A stretch of 11,785 nucleotides of DNA, from positions 1-11,785 of the forward strand of contig JBEOKB010000048.1 of assembly GCA_040275425.1 (NCBI GenBank), written 5' to 3'. Shown here piece by piece: positions 1 through 5,523 of this stretch. Below the pieces are notes generated by a model. That model made no database searches and was not told the DNA's origin. It worked only from the letters and a program-made list of their open reading frames with translations. Position numbers and translations under genes: made by a program. How positions within the stretch are numbered: position 1 is the first letter of the stretch; each line of letters starts with the position of its first letter. The DNA is from Pinisolibacter sp040275425. Its GTDB lineage: Bacteria; Pseudomonadota; Alphaproteobacteria; Rhizobiales; Ancalomicrobiaceae.

Positions 1-29
1 TACAAGGGATATTTCGAACAACATCGAAA

Positions 30-47
30 ATCCCCTCAGCTCCACCA
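30..47 (+). other. Truncated tRNA 3' end (tRNA-Ala-like or tmRNA-like), possible att site
   Basis: The 18 bases ATCCCCTCAGCTCCACCA have the form of a tRNA 3' end: T-stem 3' strand, seven-base acceptor strand CAGCTCC, discriminator A and encoded CCA. From memory, alphaproteobacterial tRNA-Ala genes end almost identically, and tmRNA also ends in CAGCTCCACCA. Counting back from CCA, the T-stem partner should lie at 20-24, but AACAT there cannot pair with CCCCT, so no normal T-arm forms. The upstream 30 bases are also much more AT-rich than the rest of the window. The simplest reading is a tRNA 3' fragment displaced by site-specific integration, with the element lying to the left. The alternative is an unusual RNA gene whose body is off-window. 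Confidence 0.45.
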
Positions 48-61
48 ATTCTCTTCTCTTG

Positions 62-84
62 ACGGCGGGTATCCGCCGTTTTTT
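62..84 (+). terminator. Rho-independent terminator
   Basis: A perfect seven-base stem, ACGGCGG (62-68) and CCGCCGT (73-79), has a GTAT loop and runs into six T residues (79-84). The T tract is only on the plus strand. It lies 15 bases after the tRNA-like CCA end, as expected for the native terminator of that tRNA gene. Stretch 85-250 holds no recognisable gene. Confidence 0.8.
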
Positions 85-250
85 CGTTTTCGGGGTCCGG
101 CGGCGCCGGTTCGGGCGAAATCGCTCGGGCCGGAACGGGCGTGCGCATTCGGATGTGGCCGGACGGCGGGAACGCGCCTAGACTCGGGAGCGACCGGGGG
201 AACCGGTGACGGCGGTCGGTCGAGGCCGACGGCCAGCGCGGGAGGGCGCC

Positions 251-589
251 ATGAGAGGCGGATGGAGAAGGCGGACCGTCGTCGCTCTGACGGGGACGAT
301 CGCGGTGTGGGGCGCGGCGAGCGCCTTCGCGGCGGAGGGAGACGCGGCACGCGGCGAGCGATTGGCGAAGCGCTGGTGCGCGAACTGTCACGCGGTCGCG
401 ACCGATCAGAAACAGGCCTCGAGCGATGCGCCGAGTTTCCAGGCGATCGCCTCGGGCGAGCGCACGGCGGCGAGCCTGACCGACTTCCTCACCCTGCCCG
501 GCACCACCCATTCGAAGATGCCTGATCTCCAATTGTCGCGGGTGGAGATCGCCGACGTGGTCGCCCATCTCATGTCGAAGAAGAAGTGA
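251..589 (+). CDS. Secreted monoheme c-type cytochrome
   Basis: This encodes a small class I cytochrome c of 112 residues, an electron carrier acting in the periplasm. Residues 1-27 are a signal peptide with an RRR n-region, a hydrophobic core and an AFA cleavage site. The heme attachment motif CANCH is at residues 43-47, with His47 as one axial ligand. Met90 in SKMPDL is the likely second ligand, as in class I cytochromes. The start was chosen at 251 because GGAGG (241-245) sits five bases before it and the signal peptide follows directly. An upstream in-frame start at 206 would add an improbable Arg-rich leader. The next gene begins 86 bases later on the same strand, so joint transcription is possible but not shown. 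The redox partner cannot be named. Confidence 0.85.
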   Translation: MRGGWRRRTVVALTGTIAVWGAASAFAAEGDAARGERLAKRWCANCHAVATDQKQASSDAPSFQAIASGERTAASLTDFLTLPGTTHSKMPDLQLSRVEIADVVAHLMSKKK

Positions 590-675
590 TCCGCCCGCTC
601 CGACGAGGGGCGATGTGCATTCGAGTCGCATTCTCGGCCGAGAGGCGAGCGGCGACGGGAGACGCGGGACCGGGC

Positions 676-948
676 ATGGGCAGACGCGAGGACATCGAGG
701 CGGAACGGCGGCGGCAGGCGGACGAGGCGCTGGCGGGCGCGGTGCGCGACGGCGAGGTGATCGGTTCGTCGACGCTGGCGCGGGCGGTGAACGTCGGCGT
801 GGAGCGCACGCGCGCCCATTTCGGCGGGGCCGACGCCGACCCGGCCGACGCGGTCGAAATCTGGGGGCGGCGGATCGGACGAGGGCTCGCGCTGGTCGCG
901 GTCGCGGCGCTGGTGGTGCATCTCTACCTGACCTACCTCGCCGGATGA
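676..948 (+). CDS. Small single-TM protein of unknown function
   Basis: This encodes 90 residues that I cannot assign to a characterised family. The N-terminal two thirds is charged and probably helical, beginning with an Arg/Glu-rich stretch (residues 3-14). Residues 69-87 are one hydrophobic segment, so the protein is probably a C-terminally anchored inner-membrane protein with its bulk in the cytoplasm. The start at 676 was preferred to 586 because the extra N-terminus reads as non-coding and a GGGAGACGCGGG purine-rich stretch lies just upstream. Its stop is only 10 bases before the Fe-S protein gene, so the two are probably co-transcribed. It may anchor or assist that protein, but this is inferred from position alone. 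Confidence 0.6.
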   Translation: MGRREDIEAERRRQADEALAGAVRDGEVIGSSTLARAVNVGVERTRAHFGGADADPADAVEIWGRRIGRGLALVAVAALVVHLYLTYLAG

Positions 949-958
949 GGGCGGCGGC

Positions 959-1696
959 ATGAGCGAACTCGCGCGAGCGGTGGAGGCACGGCGGGCCGAG
1001 ATCGAGGCGGCGGTGACGGCGCGCGGGCTGGCGGTGCTCGGCTTCGTCGCGCCCTGCCCGGAGGACGGGTCGGTGGTGGCCATCGACGGGAGAGCGGCGC
1101 GGGCGCTCGTCCTGGTCGGTTGGCGCGGGCGGGTCGGTTGGGCGGCCTTCGCCGGCGCACCGGAGCGGCGCGACGGAGCGGCCGATCCGCTCGACCGATG
1201 GTCGCGCCGGGTGGTCGGCGGGCTCGCGGACGAACTCGGGGCGCGGGCGCTCTTTCCCTTCGAGGGGCCACCCTGGCCGCCGGTGCAGCGCTGGGCGCTG
1301 CGCTCGGGCGGGCGGGGAGCGGCGCCGACGGGGCTGGTGATCGACGCCACGGTCGGGCCGTGGCTGGGGTTTCGCGGGGCGCTGGCGTTCGCCGAGGAGC
1401 TCGCCATTCGTTTCGATGACGAAACGACTTCGCCGTGTGGGACTTGCGCGACGCGGCCGTGTCTCACCGCCTGTCCGGCCGATGCCTTCGACGGGAGCGG
1501 GTTCGCCGAGGCGCGCTGCCGGGGCCACCTCGAGGGCCATGCCGGGGGGCTGTGCCGAACCGACGGGTGCCGGGCGCGCGACGCCTGTCCGATCGGGCGG
1601 GCGCATCGCTATGCTCCCGACCAGATCCGCTTTCTCATGAACGCCTTTCGCGCGAGCGCTCCCGTCGCCGCGCCGCAGGAGACGACCGGCCGATGA
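959..1696 (+). CDS. Iron-sulfur protein with two 4Fe-4S-type Cys motifs (ferredoxin-like)
   Basis: The 245-residue product has a C-terminal ferredoxin-like region. The first cysteine set is C160, C163, C168 and C172 followed by Pro; the second is C187, C199, C204 and C210 followed by Pro. Eight Cys and the CP endings support two [4Fe-4S] clusters, though the second set has non-standard spacing. The N-terminal 150 residues lack Cys except C33 and end in GPWLGFRGALAF. That region recalls the N-terminal part of epoxyqueuosine reductase and MMACHC-like proteins, but the resemblance is from memory. There is no signal peptide, so it is cytoplasmic. It overlaps the following gene by four bases (ATGA), indicating translational coupling. 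It is not QueG itself: it is too short and the cluster spacing differs. The substrate is unknown. Confidence 0.75.
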   Translation: MSELARAVEARRAEIEAAVTARGLAVLGFVAPCPEDGSVVAIDGRAARALVLVGWRGRVGWAAFAGAPERRDGAADPLDRWSRRVVGGLADELGARALFPFEGPPWPPVQRWALRSGGRGAAPTGLVIDATVGPWLGFRGALAFAEELAIRFDDETTSPCGTCATRPCLTACPADAFDGSGFAEARCRGHLEGHAGGLCRTDGCRARDACPIGRAHRYAPDQIRFLMNAFRASAPVAAPQETTGR

Positions 1697-2145
1697 GCAT
1701 CGAGACCTCGACCCCGCCCGCCCCGATCGACTGGGCCCACGCCAGGGCGCCGGATCTCGACGCGTTCGAGATGCTGGCGCGAGCGGCCTACGCGAGCCTG
1801 CCGGTGGAGTTCCGGCGGCTGACCGGCGAGGTGACGATCGCCATCGCCGAGTTTCCCGAGGACGAGGTGCTGGAGGAGATGGGGCTGGAGAGCCCGTTCG
1901 ATCTGATGGGTCTGTTCCAGGGCGTCGGCCTGCCGCAGGGCGGGGCGGTGGCGGAGACGGGGCGGATGCCCAATCGGATCTGGCTCTATCGCCGGCCGAT
2001 CCTCGACTGGTGGGCGGAGAACGACGAGAGCCTGGGGGCGATCGTGACCCACGTGCTGATCCACGAGATCGGCCACCACTTCGGCTTCTCCGACGACGAC
2101 ATGGAGGCGATCGAGGCGCTCGTCGGCGAGGGAGAGGGCGAATGA
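1693..2145 (+). CDS. Minimal zincin metallopeptidase (Zincin_1 / DUF1025 family)
   Basis: The 150-residue protein carries HEIGHHFG at residues 124-131, an HExxH zinc-binding motif with Glu125 as presumed general base. It matches the short MMP-like zincin family found across bacteria, usually about 110-150 residues, whose physiological substrate is largely unknown. The N-terminal 110 residues include an acidic stretch (EDEVLEEMGLES) and a Trp-rich segment just before the motif. There is no signal peptide or membrane segment, so it is probably cytoplasmic. The ATG at 1693 overlaps the stop of the Fe-S gene; an upstream in-frame start at 1435 would run through that gene and is rejected. Its own end overlaps the next start, again as ATGA. 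Confidence 0.8.
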   Translation: MSIETSTPPAPIDWAHARAPDLDAFEMLARAAYASLPVEFRRLTGEVTIAIAEFPEDEVLEEMGLESPFDLMGLFQGVGLPQGGAVAETGRMPNRIWLYRRPILDWWAENDESLGAIVTHVLIHEIGHHFGFSDDDMEAIEALVGEGEGE

Positions 2146-2729
2146 GGGGCCGCGTCCTCCGTCGGGTGGCGATGATCGCAGCCCTCGTCGCGGCGACGGC
2201 GGGACCGACGTCGGCGGCGGAGGAGCGGTGCGACTTTCGCGGCTGGTCCAAGGATGGCGATCCGGCCGGGCTCAACGTGCGGGCGGCGCCGACGAGCGAC
2301 GCGGCGCGGATCGGCAGACTGCCGCCGCCGCGCCGCGACGGGGACGAGAGCTTCGCGGTCGAGGTTCACGTCGTCGGGTCGCGCGACGGGTGGCTGGCGA
2401 TCGATCGGGCCGAATTCGGCGACTACGGCGGTGCGCGGGCGAGGACCGTCTTCGCGGGGCGGGGCTGGGTCTCGGGCCGCATGATCGACGTCGGCGTTCA
2501 GGACGAGCGGGTGCGGGTCCGGCCGGAGGCGGCGGCGGAGGTGGTCGACGCGCCGCGTACGCTGCCGACCGGCGATCCGGAGATCCTGCGGCTCGATCGG
2601 ATCGTCGCCTGTCGCGGGCGCTGGATCGAGATCGAGGGATCGTTCGGTCCGAGCGGGGCGGGCGCGCGGCGGGCGACGCGCGGTTGGGTCACGGAGATCT
2701 GCGGCAACCAGGTCACCACCTGCCCGTGA
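2142..2729 (+). CDS. Secreted SH3-like domain protein
   Basis: The 195-residue product begins with a signal peptide (RRVAMIAALVAATAG, cleavage near residues 25-26), so it is periplasmic. Residues 43-60 (GLNVRAAP...IGRLPPP) are the typical start of a bacterial SH3-like repeat, which closes near GWVSGRM at 108-114. A second, weaker repeat runs from about 149 to 187, ending GWVTEIC. Four Cys (30, 157, 187, 194) could form disulfides. Proteins of this type are often exported and bind envelope polymers, but no ligand is known here. The start overlaps the zincin stop as ATGA, making it the last gene of the apparent operon. A longer in-frame start at 2010 would overlap the zincin coding region and hide the signal peptide. 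Confidence 0.75.
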   Translation: MRGRVLRRVAMIAALVAATAGPTSAAEERCDFRGWSKDGDPAGLNVRAAPTSDAARIGRLPPPRRDGDESFAVEVHVVGSRDGWLAIDRAEFGDYGGARARTVFAGRGWVSGRMIDVGVQDERVRVRPEAAAEVVDAPRTLPTGDPEILRLDRIVACRGRWIEIEGSFGPSGAGARRATRGWVTEICGNQVTTCP

Positions 2730-2758
2730 CGGGCTCGCGAAGAGCCGACCGGGGGACT

Positions 2759-2786
2759 TTGTTCTCGGCGGAAAACGCGCTATGAG
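2759..2786 (+). promoter_or_regulatory. Candidate promoter of leuD
   Basis: TTGTTC (2759-2764) and TATGAG (2781-2786) are separated by 16 bases, resembling a sigma-70-type promoter. The site lies 28 bases before the leuD start and after the end of the preceding gene. The match is partial and no transcription start is known. Confidence 0.35.
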
Positions 2787-2813
2787 CCCGGCACAGATCT
2801 CGGAGACCACCCC

Positions 2814-3419
2814 ATGGACAAGTTCACGACGCTGACCGGCGTGGCCGCGCCCCTTCCGATCGTCAACATCGACACGGACATGATCATCCCCAAGCAGTTC
2901 CTGAAGACGATCGAGCGCACGGGCCTCGCGCGGGGTCTCTTCTTCGAACTCAGGTTCAACGAGGACGGCTCGGAGAAGCCGGAGTTCGTGCTGAATCAGC
3001 CGTCCTATCGCAAGGCGCAGATCATCGTCGCCGGCGACAACTTCGGCTGCGGTTCGAGCCGCGAGCACGCGCCGTGGGCGCTGCTCGATTTCGGCATCCG
3101 CTGCGTGATCTCGACCAGCTTCGCCGACATCTTCTACAACAACTGCTTCAAGAACGGGATTCTGCCGATCCGCGTGCCGCAGAGCGATCTCGACAAGCTG
3201 ATGGACGACGCTCAGCGCGGCTCCAACGCCACGCTCACCGTCGATCTCGTCGCGCAGGAGATCCGCGGACCGGACGGCGGCGTGGTCAAGTTCGACGTCG
3301 ATCCGTTCCGCAAGCACTGCCTGCTCGAGGGGCTCGACGACATCGGCCTGACGCTGCAGAAGGCCGATCAGATCACCGCCTACGAGGCGAAGACCGCCGC
3401 GTCGCGCCCGTGGGCGTGA
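2814..3419 (+). CDS. leuD: 3-isopropylmalate dehydratase small subunit
   Basis: LeuD is the swivel-domain subunit that pairs with LeuC to isomerise 2-isopropylmalate to 3-isopropylmalate in leucine biosynthesis, in the cytoplasm (EC 4.2.1.33). The 201 residues match the usual length. The NIDTDMIIPKQFLK segment (residues 18-31) and GCGSSREHAPWAL (78-90), including the substrate-contacting S-R-E-H region, are both intact. GGAG lies about ten bases before the start. LeuC, which carries the iron-sulfur cluster, is not in this window, and neither is leuB, which often sits beside leuD in related bacteria. The gene appears to have its own promoter and is followed by a strong hairpin, so it is probably transcribed alone. 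Confidence 0.97.
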   Translation: MDKFTTLTGVAAPLPIVNIDTDMIIPKQFLKTIERTGLARGLFFELRFNEDGSEKPEFVLNQPSYRKAQIIVAGDNFGCGSSREHAPWALLDFGIRCVISTSFADIFYNNCFKNGILPIRVPQSDLDKLMDDAQRGSNATLTVDLVAQEIRGPDGGVVKFDVDPFRKHCLLEGLDDIGLTLQKADQITAYEAKTAASRPWA

Positions 3420-3450
3420 GGCCGCCGCCTCGGTTCGATCATCGGTCGCG

Positions 3451-3474
3451 GGGACGGTTCGTCAGAGCCGTCCC
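3451..3474 (+). terminator. Probable leuD terminator
   Basis: GGGACGGTT (3451-3459) pairs with AGCCGTCCC (3466-3474) to give a nine-base stem with one G-T pair and a six-base loop. It lies 31 bases after leuD. The following sequence TTCGTCGTTC is only weakly T-rich, so termination may be partial. Confidence 0.5.
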
Positions 3475-3475
3475 T

Positions 3476-3520
3476 TCGTCGTTCGGGGCCTCGTCGTTCG
3501 GGGCCTTCGCCGTTCGGGGG
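3476..3520 (+). repeat. Three tandem 15-base units before the LysE-family gene
   Basis: TCGTCGTTCGGGGCC occurs at 3476-3490 and again exactly at 3491-3505. A degenerate third unit, TTCGCCGTTCGGGGG, follows at 3506-3520. The array ends five bases before the start codon at 3526, and its last unit supplies the G-rich Shine-Dalgarno-like sequence. Confidence 0.75.
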
Positions 3521-3525
3521 ATGTC

Positions 3526-4152
3526 ATGAGCCTCGAGATCTGGGCGATCTACGTGCCGGCCGCCTTCGCGCTCAACATGTTTCCGGGGCCGAACAACGTG
3601 CTGGCGACGACCAACGCGGCGCGGTGGGGGTTCGGCACGGCGCTTCTCGCCTCGGTCGGGCGATTTCCGCCGTTCGCCTCGTTCGTGCTGGCGGCGGCGA
3701 TCGGGCTCGGGGCGGTGCTGTCGGCCTCGGCCGAGCTGTTCGCTCTGTTGAAGATCGTCGGCGCGGCCTATCTACTGTGGCTCGGCGTGCAGATGATGCG
3801 CGCCGGCGGGGGCGACCTCGCCGAACAGTCGGGCGACGGGCGGATGAAGGCGCTGATCGCGCGTGAGTTCTGGACGGCGGCGACCAATCCGAAGGCGATG
3901 CTGGTGTTCACGGCCTTCTTCGCGCCGTTCGTCGATCCGAGCCGACCGGCGTTCGGCCAGATCCTGGCGCTCGGCGCGGTGGCGCTGGCGCTCGAGGCGG
4001 TGGCGGTGGCGATCTACGCCTTCGCCGGAGCGCGGCTCGGCCGCTTCACCCGGTCCCCGCGCGGGCTCGGTCTCGTCAATCGCCTGTCCGGGGCGGCGCT
4101 GATCGCCGCCGGTCTGGCGCTTCTGTTCGCTCGCCGCCCGGCGAGCTCGTGA
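3526..4152 (+). CDS. LysE/RhtB-family amino acid exporter
   Basis: The 208-residue inner-membrane protein has the LysE/RhtB pattern: a first membrane segment ending in the PGPN motif (residues 20-23), a segment AYLLWLGVQMMRAG near residue 80 that closes the first half, and a TNPKAMLVFTAFFAPFVDP stretch in the second half. About six membrane segments are visible. Members export amino acids or related metabolites with proton exchange; the substrate here cannot be read from sequence. The start is preceded by a GGGGG stretch. The stop is 23 bases before the RidA-family gene, so the two are probably one transcript. Pairing with RidA suggests amino acid overflow or repair, which is an inference. 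Confidence 0.88.
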   Translation: MSLEIWAIYVPAAFALNMFPGPNNVLATTNAARWGFGTALLASVGRFPPFASFVLAAAIGLGAVLSASAELFALLKIVGAAYLLWLGVQMMRAGGGDLAEQSGDGRMKALIAREFWTAATNPKAMLVFTAFFAPFVDPSRPAFGQILALGAVALALEAVAVAIYAFAGARLGRFTRSPRGLGLVNRLSGAALIAAGLALLFARRPASS

Positions 4153-4175
4153 TCCACGTCGAGGAGGACAGTCTC

Positions 4176-4568
4176 ATGTCGCAGCGTCGTCTCATCTCCA
4201 CCGGTTCGCCCTTCGAGAAGGTGGCGGGCTACTCGCGCGCGGTCGCCCAGGGCGACATGTGCTGGGTGTCGGGCACCACCGGCTACGACTATGCCGCCAT
4301 GCAGATGCCGGAGAGCGTCGAGGCGCAGACCCGCAACGCCATGACCACCATCACCAAGGCGCTCAACGAGGCGGGCTTCCACCTCGCCGACGTGGTGCGC
4401 GCGACCTACTACGTCACCGAGGCGTCGATGATGGACGTGGTGTTCCCGATCGTCGGCGAGTACTTCGCCGAGGTGCGCCCGGCCGCGACCATGATCGTGT
4501 GCGGTCTGGTCAAGCCGGAGATGAAGGTCGAGATCGAAGTCACGGCGATGCGCCTGAAGAAGGACTGA
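4176..4568 (+). CDS. RidA/YjgF family protein
   Basis: This encodes 130 residues, the normal length for the trimeric RidA/YjgF fold. Typical blocks are VSGTTG (31-36), the QTRNAMTTITKALNEAG helix, DVVRATYYVT (72-81) and KVEIEVTAMR near the end. RidA itself hydrolyses reactive enamine/imine intermediates released by PLP enzymes. Its catalytic Arg (Arg105 in E. coli, in the PAR motif) appears replaced: this protein reads RPAATM, placing Ala104 there. It is therefore likely a RidA paralog with another or reduced activity. The start at 4176 was chosen because GAGGAGG (4161-4167) is ideally spaced; a GTG at 4149 overlapping the previous stop is less likely. It converges on tam and shares a terminator palindrome with it. 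Confidence 0.9.
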   Translation: MSQRRLISTGSPFEKVAGYSRAVAQGDMCWVSGTTGYDYAAMQMPESVEAQTRNAMTTITKALNEAGFHLADVVRATYYVTEASMMDVVFPIVGEYFAEVRPAATMIVCGLVKPEMKVEIEVTAMRLKKD

Positions 4569-4581
4569 TCGCGGATCAGTC
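4563..4581. terminator. Shared bidirectional terminator palindrome of ridA-like gene and tam
   Basis: GACTGATC (4563-4570) and GATCAGTC (4574-4581) form a perfect eight-base stem with a GCG loop. It contains the stop codons of both converging genes. Plus-strand flank CTTCCCGCTT is only weakly T-rich, and the minus-strand flank is also poor in T. It is probably a modest terminator in both directions or an mRNA 3' stabilising hairpin. Confidence 0.5.
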
Positions 4582-5355
4582 TTCCCGCTTCACCGCGACG
4601 AAGAACACGCGGGGGAAGCGGAACAGCACCGATCCGGCCGCCGTCCGAGGATAGGCGGCCGCGATCCTCTCGCCGTAGCGGGCGAGGAAGGCGGCGCGGG
4701 AGGCGTCGTCGAGCGGATCGACGAAGGGCTTCAGGCCGGTCGAGCGCACCATCTCCACGATCTTCTCCGGGCCGTCGAGCGGGTGGACGTAGGTCGTCCG
4801 CCAGATCTCGACGCGCGCGCTCGCAGGCGCGAGGGCGTCGAAGGTCTCCTCGAAGGAGAGGAGGCTCGCGCGGGCGCCCGCCGCCTCGCGCAGCGCTTCG
4901 GCGAACGGAGCCTCGGCGGCGACCTCGCGCATCAGGGCATGGCTCGGCTCGGCGAGATTGTCGGGCATCTGCACCGCCAGCACGCCGCCGGGGGCGAGCA
5001 GGCCCATCAGGCGCGGCAGCAGCGCCGCGTGATCGGGCACCCAGTGCAGGGTGGCGTTGGAGAAGAGGAGATCGACCGGGGCCTCGGGCGTCCAGGCGGC
5101 GACGTCGGCGCGGGCGAAACGGGCGCCGGGGACGCGGGCGCGCGCCTCCTCCAGCATGGCGGGCGAGGTGTCGATGCCGAGCACGTCGGCGTCCGGCCAG
5201 TGCTCGAGCAGCGGCGCGGTCGAGGCGCCGGCGCCGCAGCCGAGATCGACCACGGTCCTCGGCGCGGCGAGGGGCACGCGGGCGAGGAGATCGCCGACGG
5301 GTCGGGCGCGTTCGTCGGCGAAGCGGGCGTAGAGGGCGGGGTTCCAGTCGGACAT
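4576..5355 (-). CDS. tam: Trans-aconitate 2-methyltransferase
   Basis: Tam methylates trans-aconitate, a spontaneous isomer of cis-aconitate that inhibits the citric acid cycle, using S-adenosylmethionine in the cytoplasm (EC 2.1.1.144). The 259-residue length fits the family. The N-terminal WNPALYARFADERARP block is characteristic. SAM-binding motif I is VDLGCGAGAST (36-46), followed by the acidic GIDTSPAMLEEAR and the SNATLHWVPDH motif. The C-terminal half (VHPLDGPEKIVEMVRSTGLKPF, then YPRTAAGSVLFRFPRVFFVA) also matches Tam rather than a generic methyltransferase. GGAG lies about ten bases upstream of the start at 5355. It lies downstream of asd on the same strand, but a strong terminator separates them, so it probably has its own promoter, which I could not identify. 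Confidence 0.92.
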   Translation of the reverse strand: MSDWNPALYARFADERARPVGDLLARVPLAAPRTVVDLGCGAGASTAPLLEHWPDADVLGIDTSPAMLEEARARVPGARFARADVAAWTPEAPVDLLFSNATLHWVPDHAALLPRLMGLLAPGGVLAVQMPDNLAEPSHALMREVAAEAPFAEALREAAGARASLLSFEETFDALAPASARVEIWRTTYVHPLDGPEKIVEMVRSTGLKPFVDPLDDASRAAFLARYGERIAAAYPRTAAGSVLFRFPRVFFVAVKRED

Positions 5356-5472
5356 GGCGGGGCGTCTCCGAAGCGGTCGGCGAGGGGATGATCCGATCGC
5401 CGCGACCCTCTGTCGAGTGCGGCCTTCGCATCGGTTCGCTCACGCGCCGTCGGGTGACCGAGGGCAAACGAA

Positions 5473-5496
5473 ATCGGCGCCCCGAGGGGCGCCGAT
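5473..5496 (-). terminator. Rho-independent terminator of asd
   Basis: ATCGGCGCCCC (5473-5483) and GGGGCGCCGAT (5486-5496) are perfect inverted repeats, giving a stem of about ten pairs with a CGAG (plus strand) tetraloop. Read on the minus strand, the stem ends in ATTTCGTTTG, a T-rich tail. It lies 28 bases past the asd stop, so it fits an asd terminator. Confidence 0.8.
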
Positions 5497-5523
5497 CGAT
5501 GTCTCGGACGTGTGCCGACCGGA

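Noticed and set aside
36..250. A complete ssrA (tmRNA) gene, given the CAGCTCCACCA end
   Set aside because: Alphaproteobacterial tmRNA genes are permuted, with the 5' acceptor strand downstream of CCA. No matching GGGGCTG-like strand or tag reading frame follows, and a terminator comes directly after.
406..1467. A 353-codon minus-strand frame opposite the cytochrome and Fe-S genes
   Set aside because: The opposite strand encodes proteins with clear CXXCH and Fe-S motifs. This frame gives a Ser/Pro/Arg-rich product without features.
2732..2746. GGCTC/GAGCC hairpin after the SH3-like gene as a terminator
   Set aside because: It has five pairs with no T tract, so it is not distinguishable from chance at this GC content.
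1986..3317. A 443-codon minus-strand frame opposite the SH3 protein and leuD
   Set aside because: leuD on the plus strand is unambiguous, and the antisense product has no coding character.
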